From: Isoptericola croceus
GTDB lineage: Bacteria > Actinomycetota > Actinomycetes > Actinomycetales > Cellulomonadaceae
Reading direction: 5' to 3'
Length of the DNA: 64,000 bases
NCBI RefSeq assembly: GCF_029382255.1
Contig: NZ_JARLLG010000002.1
Location: 520,188-584,187 of the forward strand
In this document: piece after piece, positions 48,903 to 59,827 of the stretch
Numbering within the stretch: position 1 is the first letter of the stretch
Layout: every line of letters starts with the position of its first letter
Made by a program: the position numbers and the translations under genes
Notes under the pieces: model-generated
What the model was told of the DNA's origin: nothing
Database searches by the model: none
The model's input: the letters and a program-made list of their open reading frames with translations, nothing else

Positions 48903-49844
48903 ATGAGGCTCGGCACCGACCACGTGGTCGTCCGGGTCCCCGCCACGAGCGCGAACCTCGGGCCCGGCTTCGACGCCATGGGGCTCGCTCTCGGGGTGCA
49001 CGACGAGATCGAGGTGCAGCTGGTCGCGAGCGACGACGTCCGGGTGGAGGTCATCGGCGAGGGTGCGGGCGAGGTGCCCGACGGCGCCGACCACCTGGTG
49101 GTGCGGGCGCTGCAGCACACGCTCGAGCTGGCGGGAGCGCCGCTGACCGGGGTCCACCTGCGGTGCACGAACCAGATCCCGCACGGCCGTGGTCTGGGCT
49201 CGTCCGCGGCGGCGGTCGTCTCGGGCGTCGTCGCGGCCCGCGGGCTGCTGGCCGACCCGCACGCTCTGGACGCCCGGACCATGCTGGGCATCGCCACGGA
49301 GTTCGAGGGGCACCCCGACAACGCGGCGCCCGCGCTACGGGGCGGGGCGACCCTGGCCTGGGCCGGTCACGACGGTCCGCGGGCGGTGGACCTCGAGGTC
49401 GACCCCAGGATCCACGCGACGGTGCTCGTCCCGGACGTGCGCCTTGCCACGAGCCGGGCGCGTGGCGTGCTGCCCGAGCAGGTGCCGCACGCGGACGCCG
49501 CGTTCACCGCGGGGCGTGCCGCGCTGCTGGTCGAGGCGCTCGCGCGCCGACCGGAGCTGTTGCTGGACGCGACGGAGGACCGGCTCCACCAGGACTACCG
49601 GGCAGAGGTCATGTCGGCGACGGCCGAGCTCGTCCGCTCGCTGCGGGCCGCGGGCCTGGCGGCTGCCGTCTCAGGTGCCGGGCCGTCGGTCCTCGTGCTC
49701 ACGACGCAGGAGCAGCGGCCGATGCTCGACGACCTGGTCGGCGAGCTCCTGGGCGACCTCGCGGGCAGCGCCTCGGGCTGGCACGTCGGTCACCCGGTGA
49801 TCGACACGACCGGGGCGACATGTCGGAGCGTCGCGCGAAAGTGA
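48903..49844 (+). CDS. thrB: homoserine kinase
   Basis: 313 residues of the GHMP kinase family: PATSANLGPGFDAMGLAL at the N-terminus, the ATP motif PHGRGLGSSAAAVVSG and C-terminal AVSGAGPSVLVL. It phosphorylates homoserine for ThrC. The ATG begins one base after the thrC stop. Confidence 0.96.
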   Translation: MRLGTDHVVVRVPATSANLGPGFDAMGLALGVHDEIEVQLVASDDVRVEVIGEGAGEVPDGADHLVVRALQHTLELAGAPLTGVHLRCTNQIPHGRGLGSSAAAVVSGVVAARGLLADPHALDARTMLGIATEFEGHPDNAAPALRGGATLAWAGHDGPRAVDLEVDPRIHATVLVPDVRLATSRARGVLPEQVPHADAAFTAGRAALLVEALARRPELLLDATEDRLHQDYRAEVMSATAELVRSLRAAGLAAAVSGAGPSVLVLTTQEQRPMLDDLVGELLGDLAGSASGWHVGHPVIDTTGATCRSVARK

Positions 49845-50072
49845 TAGCATGAAGCAAGCCTTCAGGTTCGACCACGACGGCACCCACCCCACTCTGCGCC
49901 GTGCGACTACGCGCGTCGTCGCAGTCAGCGGAGTGCCAGGGCGCAGGGGTAGCTCCATCGCCACCGACGTCCCGTGCAGAAGGCCGACAGCAACCCCGTC
50001 AGCCGACGTCGTCGTACCACTGACGTGAGGTTCCGCGTCCTGGCGCCCCCTGCGCCCGGACGCCCACCACCC

Positions 50073-50101
50073 CGGTCCGCGCGGATAAAACCGCCGGACC
50101 G
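50073..50101 (+). promoter_or_regulatory. strong hairpin in the rho leader
   Basis: CGGTCCG and GCGG pair with CCGC and CGGACCG (one bulged C) around the loop ATAAAA, giving an 11-bp stem that ends 23 bases before the rho GTG. The region 49845-50124 has no gene and forms the rho leader. Rho is autoregulated in many bacteria, so this may act in attenuation; the polypurine GAGGGGGAAGGG between hairpin and start is the ribosome site. Confidence 0.5.
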
Positions 50102-50124
50102 CATACGAGGGGGAAGGGTCCTTC

Positions 50125-52059
50125 GTGACGAACACCACCGACAACCTGAGCTCGATGAAGCTTGCCGAGCTCCAGGCACTGGCGTCCCAGCTGGGCGTCA
50201 AGGGCACGAGCCGCATGCGCAAGGGAGACCTTGCCGAGACGATCCGCGCCAAGCGAGATGGCGCATCGGGCTCGCAGTCCGCGCCTGCCGCCGAGAAGCG
50301 TCCCGCCCAGAAGCGTCGATCCGCCGAGGGCGAGGCCCCGGCGACCGTCGAGCAGGCCTCCGCCGCTCCGGTCGCCGCGGCGTCGACCGGTACGCCGACG
50401 GTGCGCACCGACGCACCTGCCGACGGGCAGCGCCGTCAGCGCCGCGCCACGCGTCCGATCGGCTCGTCGGCCGATGCCGCCCAGAGCACCGCACGTTCGG
50501 GCGAGTCGTCCGGTGAGAGCAGCGCGGACCGTGAGGCTCGGCTCGCCGAGCTGGCCGACGCCGTCGCCGCGCCGCGCGAGCGGGGCCAGCGCCAGCGGGG
50601 CGACCGCCAGTCCGGCCAGAGCAGCAACCAGGGCGGACAGGGCGGACAGAGCACGCAGAACGCGGGGAAGGGCTCCGACCAGAGCATCGACACCGACGAT
50701 CGCGGCCAGGGCGACCGGCAGCGCGGCGACCAGCAGGACCGCAACGGTTCGCGGCGCCGTCGGGGGCGTGACCGCGGTCGTGACCGCAAGCGCAACCGCA
50801 GCACCGGTCGCGGCGGGAACGCTCCCGAGCTGGGCCCCGAGGAGGTCGAGGTCCGCGAGGACGACGTCCTGATCCCGGTCGCGGGCATCCTCGACATCCT
50901 CGACAACTACGCCTTCGTGCGCACGAGCGGCTACCTGCCCGGCCCGAAGGACGTCTACGTCTCGCTGAACCAGGTCCGGAAGTCCGGCCTGCGTCGTGGT
51001 GACGCCGTCGTCGGGGCGATCCGCCAGCCGCGCGAGGGCGAGGAGCCGCCCACCGGCGGCAGCCAGAGCGGCAAGAACGTCCGGAGCAAGTTCTCCGCGC
51101 TCGTGCGGCTGGACACCGTCAACGGCATGACGCCCGACGAGGCGCGCCAGCGGCCGGAGTTCACCAAGCTCACGCCGCTGTACCCGCAGGACCGCCTGCG
51201 GCTGGAGAACCCGGAGGCGACCCGTCTCACGCCGCGCGTGATCGACATCGTCGCCCCGATCGGCAAGGGTCAGCGCGGCCTCATCGTCTCGCCTCCCAAG
51301 GCCGGCAAGACGATCATCATGCAGCAGATCGCCAACGCGATCACCGCCAACAACCCCGAGGTCCACCTCATGGTGGTGCTCGTGGACGAGCGGCCCGAAG
51401 AGGTCACCGACATGGAGCGGACGGTCAAGGGCGAGGTCATCGCCTCGACGTTCGACCGCCCGGCCTCGGACCACACGATCGTGGCGGAGCTCGCGATCGA
51501 GCGGGCCAAGCGTCTCGTCGAGCTGGGTCAGGACGTCGTCGTGCTGCTCGACTCCATCACCCGCCTGTCGCGTGCGTACAACCTGGCCGCCCCGGCGTCG
51601 GGCCGCATCCTGTCCGGTGGTGTGGACGCCGCGGCGCTCTACCCGCCCAAGCGGTTCTTCGGCGCGGCCCGCAACATCGAGGAGGGCGGCTCGCTGACCA
51701 TCCTCGGTTCCGCGCTGGTCGAGACGGGCTCGAAGATGGACGAGGTGATCTTCGAGGAGTTCAAGGGCACGGGCAACATGGAGCTGCACCTGTCCCGCAA
51801 CCTCGCGAACAAGCGGATCTTCCCGGCGGTGGACGTCAACGGGTCCGGCACGCGCCGCGAGGAGATCCTGCTGTCGAAGGACGAGCTCGGCATCGTCTAC
51901 AAGCTGCGCCGGGTCATGGGTGCGCTGGACCAGCAGCAGGCGATCGAGCTCCTGCTGGGCCAGCTCAGGAAGTCCAAGACCAACGTCGAGTTCCTGCTGC
52001 ACGTGCAGAAGACGACGCCGGCGGGGCTCTCGGACGGCGATCCGGGCGACACGATCTGA
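50125..52059 (+). CDS. rho: transcription termination factor Rho
   Basis: 644 residues. An N-terminal SAP-like helix bundle ([17 protein letters not shown]) is followed by a long Arg/Gln/Ser/Gly-rich insert (about 45-230), typical of actinobacterial Rho and able to bind RNA. Then come the cold-shock-like RNA site ([20 protein letters not shown]) and the RecA-type motor: Walker [12 protein letters not shown], Walker [17 protein letters not shown]. It is a hexameric helicase that ends transcription and limits antisense RNA. GTG start with the GAGGGGGAAGGG site. Confidence 0.97.
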   Translation: MTNTTDNLSSMKLAELQALASQLGVKGTSRMRKGDLAETIRAKRDGASGSQSAPAAEKRPAQKRRSAEGEAPATVEQASAAPVAAASTGTPTVRTDAPADGQRRQRRATRPIGSSADAAQSTARSGESSGESSADREARLAELADAVAAPRERGQRQRGDRQSGQSSNQGGQGGQSTQNAGKGSDQSIDTDDRGQGDRQRGDQQDRNGSRRRRGRDRGRDRKRNRSTGRGGNAPELGPEEVEVREDDVLIPVAGILDILDNYAFVRTSGYLPGPKDVYVSLNQVRKSGLRRGDAVVGAIRQPREGEEPPTGGSQSGKNVRSKFSALVRLDTVNGMTPDEARQRPEFTKLTPLYPQDRLRLENPEATRLTPRVIDIVAPIGKGQRGLIVSPPKAGKTIIMQQIANAITANNPEVHLMVVLVDERPEEVTDMERTVKGEVIASTFDRPASDHTIVAELAIERAKRLVELGQDVVVLLDSITRLSRAYNLAAPASGRILSGGVDAAALYPPKRFFGAARNIEEGGSLTILGSALVETGSKMDEVIFEEFKGTGNMELHLSRNLANKRIFPAVDVNGSGTRREEILLSKDELGIVYKLRRVMGALDQQQAIELLLGQLRKSKTNVEFLLHVQKTTPAGLSDGDPGDTI

Positions 52060-52086
52060 CGTCACGAGCGGGGACCCGAGGGGGCC

Positions 52087-52132
52087 CCGAGCGGGAATAC
52101 CCGAGTGGGAATACACCAGGCGCTCACGCGTT
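52087..52132 (+). promoter_or_regulatory. SigR/SigH-type promoter of rpmE with tandem 14-bp repeat
   Basis: CCGAGCGGGAATAC and CCGAGTGGGAATAC stand head to tail at 52087-52114. The second GGGAAT (52107-52112) is followed 17 bases later by GTT (52130-52132), close to the GGGAAT-N18-GTT pattern of thiol-oxidative-stress sigma factors. rpmE is a known SigR target in Streptomyces. A separate CACAAT at 52137 could serve the housekeeping sigma factor. Confidence 0.6.
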
Positions 52133-52214
52133 CTGGCACAATGGTTCGTCGGCCTGCCGGTTCACGGCCCGCTGTCCTGCGGGGCGACCCGGCGGCATCA
52201 CACCAAGGAGCATC

Positions 52215-52421
52215 ATGAAGTCCGGTATCCACCCCGAGTACGTCACCACCGAGGTGACCTGTACCTGCGGCAACACGTTCACGACGCGCAGCACCGAGAA
52301 GTCCGGCAAGATCGCCGCCGACGTGTGCAGCGCCTGCCACCCGTTCTACACGGGCAAGCAGAAGATCCTCGACACCGGTGGCCGCGTCGCCCGGTTCCAG
52401 GCTCGGTACGGCAAGAAGTAG
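52215..52421 (+). CDS. rpmE: 50S ribosomal protein bL31, zinc-binding form
   Basis: 68 residues. The zinc ligands are present as TCTCGNTF and [11 protein letters not shown], so this is the C+ form and not the zinc-free paralog. It bridges the ribosomal subunits. ATG after CAAGGAG. It stands between rho and prfA as in most actinobacteria and ends at a strong hairpin. Confidence 0.97.
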   Translation: MKSGIHPEYVTTEVTCTCGNTFTTRSTEKSGKIAADVCSACHPFYTGKQKILDTGGRVARFQARYGKK

Positions 52422-52429
52422 CACCCCCG

Positions 52430-52492
52430 CAGCGCCGGTGGTCCGCCCGACAACCTCTCCAGGGGCAGTCGGACGTCGGACCACCGGCGCTG
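52430..52492 (+). terminator. terminator hairpin after rpmE
   Basis: CAGCGCCGGTGGTCCG (52430) and CGGACCACCGGCGCTG (52477) are 16-bp perfect complements, with a 31-base loop, starting nine bases after the rpmE stop. A weak T-containing tail (TCGTATTC) follows. It separates rpmE from the prfA transcript. Confidence 0.85.
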
Positions 52493-52547
52493 TCGTATTC
52501 CGCGAGGCAGCGCACACTCCCGCGGGACCGCCCGGACTGGAGATGAC

Positions 52548-53639
52548 GTGACCGAAGACTTCGCGGTGGCAGAGCCCTTGCTCGCCGAGCATGCCGAGAT
52601 CGAGCGTGCGCTCGCCGACCCCGCCGTGCACGCCGACGCCGGCCGTGCCCGCACGCTCGGACGGCGGTACGCGGAGCTCAACCGCGTCGTCGGTGCCTAC
52701 CGGTCCTGGGAGGCCGCGCGCGACGACGTCGTCGCCGCCGCCGAGCTGGCCCGCGAGGACGCCTCGTTCGCCGCCGAGCTGCCCGCCATGGAGACGACGC
52801 TGGACGTCGCCGCCGAGAACCTGCGGCGCGTGCTCGTCCCACGCGACCCGGACGACGGCCGCGACGTCATCCTCGAGGTCAAGGCGGGGGAGGGTGGCGA
52901 CGAGTCCGCGCTGTTCGCCGGCGACCTGCTGCGCATGTACCTGCGGTATGCCGAGCGGCACGGCTGGGCCACCCAGGTGCTCGAGTCCACGGAGACCGAG
53001 CTCGGCGGGTACAAGGACGTGCAGGTCGCGATCAAGTCCCGGGGAAGCCTGCAGGACCCGGGGGACGGGGTCTGGGCCCACCTCAAGTACGAGGGCGGCG
53101 TGCACCGCGTCCAGCGTGTGCCCGTCACCGAGTCTCAGGGTCGCATCCACACCTCGGCCGCCGGCGTGCTCGTGTTCCCCGAGGTGGACGACCCGGGGGA
53201 GGTCCAGATCGAGCCGAACGACCTGCGCATCGACGTCTACCGGTCCTCCGGCCCGGGTGGTCAGTCCGTGAACACCACCGACTCGGCGGTGCGGATCACG
53301 CACCTGCCCACGGGCATCGTCGTGTCGATGCAGAACGAGAAGTCGCAGCTCCAGAACAAGGAGCAGGCGATGCGCGTGCTGCGCGCCCGGCTGCTCGCCG
53401 CGCAGCAGGAGGCCGCGGCGGCCGAGGCGGCGGACCTGCGCCGGTCCCAGATCCGTACCGTCGACCGGTCGGAGCGGATCCGGACGTACAACTTCCCGGA
53501 GAACCGCATCGCGGACCACCGCACGGGGTACAAGGCGTACAACCTCGACCACGTGCTGTCGGGCGAGCTGGACCCGGTGGTGCAGTCGGCGATCGACGCC
53601 GACGAGGCAGCCCGACTGGCCGCCGCCGGTGATGCCTGA
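52548..53639 (+). CDS. prfA: peptide chain release factor 1
   Basis: 363 residues. The GGQ loop is [16 protein letters not shown]. The codon-reading tripeptide region reads [15 protein letters not shown], so the usual PAT of RF1 is PVT here. It releases peptides at UAA and UAG. GTG start with TGGAG before it. The prmC gene overlaps its 3' end and its product methylates the GGQ glutamine. Confidence 0.95.
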   Translation: MTEDFAVAEPLLAEHAEIERALADPAVHADAGRARTLGRRYAELNRVVGAYRSWEAARDDVVAAAELAREDASFAAELPAMETTLDVAAENLRRVLVPRDPDDGRDVILEVKAGEGGDESALFAGDLLRMYLRYAERHGWATQVLESTETELGGYKDVQVAIKSRGSLQDPGDGVWAHLKYEGGVHRVQRVPVTESQGRIHTSAAGVLVFPEVDDPGEVQIEPNDLRIDVYRSSGPGGQSVNTTDSAVRITHLPTGIVVSMQNEKSQLQNKEQAMRVLRARLLAAQQEAAAAEAADLRRSQIRTVDRSERIRTYNFPENRIADHRTGYKAYNLDHVLSGELDPVVQSAIDADEAARLAAAGDA

Positions 53640-54636
53640 CCGCCCGGCGGCGGCCTCGCGACCAGCCGCCCTCCTGCGCACGGCGTCCGCCACGCTCGCC
53701 GACGCCGGCGTGCCGTCGCCCCGCGTCGACGCGGAGCTCCTGCTCGGGCACGTCCTGGGGCTGGACCGGGGCGAGCTGAGACGACTCGCCCTGCTGGACG
53801 CGCCGGTGCCGTGCACCGGGGTCGACGGCGAGAACCTGTCCGGTACCACGGTCGCGGACCGCTACACGCGGCTGGTGGAGCGCAGGGCGCGCCGCGAGCC
53901 GCTGCAGCACCTCACCGGGTGGGCGGCGTTCCGGCACCTCGAGCTCGCGGTGGGTCCGGGTGTCTTCGTGCCCCGGCCCGAGACCGAGGAGGTCGCCCAG
54001 GTCGCGATCGACGCGGCGTCGGCGATCGTCGCGGACCGGGGGGACGCCGTCGTCGTCGACCTGTGCACGGGGTCGGGCGCGATCGCGCTCGCCGTCGCGA
54101 CGGAGGTCGTGGGGACGTCCGTGCACGCGGTCGAGCTCGACGCCGCTGCCCACGCGTGGGCCGCGCGCAACGTCGACGAGCTGTCGTCGCCGTCGTCCGC
54201 CACGCGCCCCGCCGTCGTGCACCTGGTGCGGGGCGACGCCAGGACCGCGCTGCGCGAGCTCGACGGCACCGTCGACGTCGTCGTCTCGAACCCGCCGTAC
54301 GTACCCCCGGGTGCTGTGCCGCACGACCCGGAGGTCGCCGGCCACGACCCGCCGGTCGCGCTCTACGGGCTGGGGCACGACGGGCTGGAGGTGCCGCGCG
54401 GTGTGACCGCCGCGGCCGCCCGACTGCTGCGCCCCGGCGGGCTGTACGTGATGGAGCACGCCGAGGTGCAGGCCGGGTCGGCGCGTGCCATGGCCACGGC
54501 TGCCGGGCTGGTGGACGTCCGCACGCGGGACGACCTCACCGGCCGGCCCCGGATGGTCGTCGCCCGCCAGCCGTCCGTGGAGAGGCGTCCCGGTGCACCG
54601 GGCGTCCGGCGAACCGTGACAGACTGGGACGTGTGA
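53632..54636 (+). CDS. prmC: release factor glutamine methyltransferase
   Basis: About 334 residues. The SAM-binding motif is [16 protein letters not shown] and the catalytic SNPPYVPP (NPPY) binds the glutamine side chain; the N-terminal helical domain ([19 protein letters not shown]) contacts the release factor. ATG (or GTG three bases earlier) lies inside the prfA end, so translation is coupled. The C-terminal tail after the methyltransferase fold is longer than usual. Confidence 0.94.
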   Translation: MPDRPAAASRPAALLRTASATLADAGVPSPRVDAELLLGHVLGLDRGELRRLALLDAPVPCTGVDGENLSGTTVADRYTRLVERRARREPLQHLTGWAAFRHLELAVGPGVFVPRPETEEVAQVAIDAASAIVADRGDAVVVDLCTGSGAIALAVATEVVGTSVHAVELDAAAHAWAARNVDELSSPSSATRPAVVHLVRGDARTALRELDGTVDVVVSNPPYVPPGAVPHDPEVAGHDPPVALYGLGHDGLEVPRGVTAAAARLLRPGGLYVMEHAEVQAGSARAMATAAGLVDVRTRDDLTGRPRMVVARQPSVERRPGAPGVRRTVTDWDV

Positions 54637-55304
54637 GCAGCGTGCACGACGTCACCGACGCGAACACCTGGGGACCCGGCATCGACGAGGCCGTCAACGC
54701 GATCTCCCGCGGTGGCCTGGTGGTCCTCCCGACCGACACCGTCTACGGCATCGGGGCCGACGCCTTCGACGCCGACGCGGTCGCCGCGCTGCTGGCGGCC
54801 AAGGGGCGGGGGCGTCAGATGCCACCGCCGGTCCTCGTGCCGGACGTCCGGACCCTCGACGGCCTGGCCACCGACGTCTCCGACGCCGCACGTGCGCTCG
54901 TCGAGGCGTTCTGGCCCGGAGGCTTCACCATCATCCTGCGCGCCCAGCCCTCCCTGCAGTGGGACCTGGGCGAGACGCACGGCACGGTGGCGCTGCGCAT
55001 GCCCGACCACGAGGCTGCCCTCGCGCTGCTGCGCCGTACCGGACCGCTCGCCGTCTCCAGCGCGAACCGCACCGGTCAGGACGCCGCACGCGAGGCGGCC
55101 GACGCCGTCGAGCAGCTCGGCGACGCCGTGGGGTGCTACCTCGACGGCGGGACCGCACCGGGCGGGGTGGCCTCCACGATCGTCGACGCGACGGGCGAGC
55201 ACCTGCGGGTGGTGCGCGAGGGCGCCGTGTCGCTCGAGCAGCTCCGCGAGGTCGCTGCCGTGCTCGGTGCGGACGAGGAGCCGGGCGAGGTGCCCGCCGG
55301 GTGA
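54633..55304 (+). CDS. tsaC: L-threonylcarbamoyladenylate synthase (TsaC/Sua5 short form)
   Basis: 223 residues with the YrdC-type fold: GGLVVLPTDTVYGIGADAF, KGRGRQMPPPVLV, FWPGGFTIIL, LAVSSANRTGQDAA. It makes threonylcarbamoyl-AMP for the t6A37 modification of ANN-reading tRNAs. GTG start overlaps the prmC stop (GTGA) and its own stop overlaps the next GTG. The usual Sua5 C-terminal domain is absent. Confidence 0.93.
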   Translation: MSSVHDVTDANTWGPGIDEAVNAISRGGLVVLPTDTVYGIGADAFDADAVAALLAAKGRGRQMPPPVLVPDVRTLDGLATDVSDAARALVEAFWPGGFTIILRAQPSLQWDLGETHGTVALRMPDHEAALALLRRTGPLAVSSANRTGQDAAREAADAVEQLGDAVGCYLDGGTAPGGVASTIVDATGEHLRVVREGAVSLEQLREVAAVLGADEEPGEVPAG

Positions 55305-56542
55305 GGGCATACCTCCTGGTCATGCTCATCGCCGCGGCGGTGACCTACCTGGCCACCCCCGGTGCCCGCTGGGTCGCGAACAAGACGAACGCCATCTCCG
55401 CCGTCCGGGCGCGCGACGTCCATGTGCTGCCCACCCCCCGCCTGGGCGGCCTGGCGATGCTGCTCGGCATCGTCGTCGCGGTGCTGCTGGCCGGGCAGAT
55501 GCCGTTCCTCGACGGGGTGGCCGACGAACCGCAGGTGCTCGGCATCCTCGGGGGAGCGGTCATCGTGTGCCTGCTCGGGTGGGCCGACGACGTCTGGGAC
55601 CTCGACTGGATGACCAAGCTGGCCGGTCAGGTGCTCGCCGCCGGTTTCATGGCGTTCAACCAGGTCCAGCTCACCTCGCTGCCGACGCCCGGCGGGCTCA
55701 CGATCCCGTCGGCGCGGCTGTCGCTGTTCGTCACGGTGCTCGTGGTGGTCGTGGCGATGAACGCCGTGAACTTCGTCGACGGACTCGACGGTCTCGCGGC
55801 GGGGATCGTGGCGATCGGTGGCTCGGCGTTCTTCCTGTACACCTACTCGCTCACCCAGCAGGCGAGCCCGACGGACTTCTCGAGCCTCGCGGCGATGATG
55901 ACGGCCGTGCTGGTCGGCGTGTGCCTCGGGTTCCTGCCACACAACTTCTACCCGTCGCACATCTTCATGGGTGACTCCGGGTCGATGGTGCTCGGTCTCG
56001 TCTTCGCCGGCGCGGCCATCTCGGTCACCGGGCGGATCGACCCGACGGTCACGGACGCGCTGTCCGGGGCCCAGCGGGCGCCGCTGTTCCTCCCGCTGCT
56101 GCTCCCGCTGGCGGTGGTGATGCTGCCGCTGCTCGACATGACGATGGCCGTCGTCCGGCGTCTCGCGGCGGGCAAGTCGCCCATGGCACCGGACCGCATG
56201 CACCTGCACCACCGGATGCTGGCGCTCGGTCACTCGCACCGTCGCGCGGTGCTCATCCTGTACGTCTGGACGGCGGTGTTCGCCTTCGGCGCCTCGGCGT
56301 TCGTCCGCTGGCGCTGGCAGGTGGTCGTCGCCTGGCTCCTCGTCGCCGTCGTGGTCGCCCTGCTGCTCACCCTCGGCCCGCTGCGCACCCGTGGCCGTTT
56401 CCTGGACGACGACGTCGCGTCGGGCGCCCTGCCCACCGCCATTGCCGCGCAGGCGGCGCAGGCCGTTCCCCACTCGTCCGTGAAGACGCACCCGAAGGAG
56501 TCGACCGATGACCGACCAGAACCCCGCCCCGGACCGGCCTGA
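55301..56542 (+). CDS. wecA: polyprenyl-phosphate GlcNAc-1-phosphate transferase (WecA/TagO-like)
   Basis: 413 residues with about eleven membrane segments. Family motifs: ADDVWDLDWMTKL, NFVDGLDGLAAG (the DG catalytic Asp) and MGDSGSMVLGL; HLHHRML matches the HIHHRLL-type His motif before the C-terminal segments. It loads a sugar phosphate onto decaprenyl or undecaprenyl phosphate as first step of arabinogalactan, teichoic acid or other wall glycan synthesis. GTG start overlaps tsaC (GTGA); the 3' end overlaps the next gene by 35 bases. Confidence 0.92.
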   Translation: MRAYLLVMLIAAAVTYLATPGARWVANKTNAISAVRARDVHVLPTPRLGGLAMLLGIVVAVLLAGQMPFLDGVADEPQVLGILGGAVIVCLLGWADDVWDLDWMTKLAGQVLAAGFMAFNQVQLTSLPTPGGLTIPSARLSLFVTVLVVVVAMNAVNFVDGLDGLAAGIVAIGGSAFFLYTYSLTQQASPTDFSSLAAMMTAVLVGVCLGFLPHNFYPSHIFMGDSGSMVLGLVFAGAAISVTGRIDPTVTDALSGAQRAPLFLPLLLPLAVVMLPLLDMTMAVVRRLAAGKSPMAPDRMHLHHRMLALGHSHRRAVLILYVWTAVFAFGASAFVRWRWQVVVAWLLVAVVVALLLTLGPLRTRGRFLDDDVASGALPTAIAAQAAQAVPHSSVKTHPKESTDDRPEPRPGPA

Positions 56543-57002
56543 CGACCACACCGGCGCCGACCTGGGCGATGCTGCACCGGGCCGCTCGTTCGCGGAGGTG
56601 CAGGCGGCCGAACGGCTGATCCTGCGGCGCGCCATGCGCGACACCCTGGTGCTGGTGCTGTCCCTGCTGGTGCTCGGGGGTGTGGTCGGCGCGCTGCTCG
56701 TCGGGTCCGCCGGAGTGTGGGGCGCCGTGCTCGGAGCGGCTGTCGCGGCGTTCTTCTGCGGGACCACGATCTGGTCGATGCAGCGGACCGTCGGGGCCCC
56801 GCCCGCACAGATGGCCGCCTTCGTCATGGGCGCCTGGCTGGCCAAGATCGTCGTGCTGCTGGTGGTCCTCGTGCTGCTGCGCGGTGCCGACTTCTACGAC
56901 CCGTACGTCTTCGGTGCGGTGCTCCTGGTGGGTGTCGTCGGGTCCGCGCTGCTGGACTACCGCGCCGTCGCGCGAGGTCGCATGCCGTACGTGCAGCCCT
57001 GA
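56508..57002 (+). CDS. atpI: AtpI-like membrane protein
   Basis: 164 residues with four hydrophobic segments and an acidic, Pro-rich N-terminus (about 45 residues). Position directly before atpB and hydrophobicity pattern fit the AtpI/Rv1303-type protein that helps c-ring assembly or Mg2+ supply; sequence conservation is weak. ATG follows GAAGGAG inside the wecA end. A hairpin terminator separates it from atpB. Confidence 0.75.
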   Translation: MTDQNPAPDRPDDHTGADLGDAAPGRSFAEVQAAERLILRRAMRDTLVLVLSLLVLGGVVGALLVGSAGVWGAVLGAAVAAFFCGTTIWSMQRTVGAPPAQMAAFVMGAWLAKIVVLLVVLVLLRGADFYDPYVFGAVLLVGVVGSALLDYRAVARGRMPYVQP

Positions 57003-57014
57003 GTCCGGACCTTC

Positions 57015-57044
57015 CGCGGGCGGCGACGCCCGCGATCTAGTGCT
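57015..57044 (+). terminator. intrinsic terminator between atpI and atpB
   Basis: CGCGGGCG-GCGA-CGCCCGCG makes an 8-bp GC stem with a GCGA tetraloop (57015-57034), then ATCTAGTGCTTTCTTTC, a T-rich tail. It lies 12 bases past the atpI stop and ends the prfA-to-atpI transcript. Confidence 0.75.
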
Positions 57045-57114
57045 TTCTTTCACAAGTCCCGGGATTTCACCGCTGGACGGGCCCGGACGTGTCGGAGCAC
57101 GGGCAAACGTCCGG

Positions 57115-57120
57115 TAGGCT
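57115..57120 (+). promoter_or_regulatory. -10 candidate for the ATP synthase operon
   Basis: TAGGCT lies 47 bases before the atpB GTG and just after the terminator region, so a fresh promoter is expected here. A TGTCGG 19 bases upstream is a weak -35. Confidence 0.4.
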
Positions 57121-57166
57121 GTGGTCGAATCCATGACGGCCAGGTCCGACGGCGTGCCATCCCACG

Positions 57167-58932
<1,766 letters not shown>

Positions 58933-58933
<1 letters not shown>

Positions 58934-59748
58934 TGCGAGGGACGAGCGGAGCATCGCTGGCGGCCGCCCAGGAGCGGTTCGAGCCGGTGCTGCGGTCTGC
59001 GGCCGGCGAGGCGGCCACGCTCGGCGAGCAGCTGTTCGCCGTCGTGAGCGCGCTCGACGGGTCCGCGGCGCTGCGCCGCTCGCTCGCGGACCCGTCGCGG
59101 GACGGTGAGGACAAGGCACGTGTCGTGTCTGCCGTGCTGGCCGGCGGCTTCGACGAGCGGGTGTCCGACCTCGTGTCGGGTCTCGTCCGGTCGCGCTGGT
59201 CGACGGACGCCGACCTGGTCGACGCCGTCGAACGGCTCGGTCTGGACGCCCTGCTGGCAGCGGCGGAGTCGCGCGGCGCGCTCGAGACGGTGGAGGACGA
59301 GCTCTTCCGCCTGACGCGTGACCTGGTCGGCCAGCGGGAGGCCCGCCAGGCGCTCTCGGACGAGTCCGTCGCCGTCGCGCGCCGGACGGCACTGGTCGAC
59401 TCCCTGGTCGAGGGCAAGGTCGACGAGGTCACCCTCACGCTCGTGCGTCGGGCCACCACGACACTGCGTGGACGCCGGTTCGTGCCGACCCTCACCTGGT
59501 ACGGGGACGTGGCGGCCGAGCGTCGCCAGCGTCTCGTCGCCGGGGTGACGAGCGGATCGGTCCTGAGCGGGGCGCAGGAGCAGCGTCTCGGCGAGATCCT
59601 CGAGCGGGCCTACGGCCAGCCCGTGCAGCTCAACGTGACGGTCGACCCGACCGTCGTGGGCGGGCTGCGTATCCAGGTCGGCGCAGACGTCGTCGACTCC
59701 ACCGTGCTGTCCCGCCTGGCTGACGCCCGTCGCCGGCTGGCCGGCTGA
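58933..59748 (+). CDS. atpH: ATP synthase subunit delta
   Basis: 271 residues, in the longer actinobacterial range. The C-terminal part GAQEQRLGEILERAYGQPVQ and VDPTVVGGLRIQVGADVVD is the conserved OSCP/delta signature. It links the b stalk to the alpha3beta3 head. Confidence 0.95.
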
Positions 59749-59827
59749 CCTATTCGACGCCCAGCCGGCCACCGGTCGGCGCAGATGAACGTTCGGTCGC
59801 AGACGCGGCCACGACAGGAGAAGAGCA

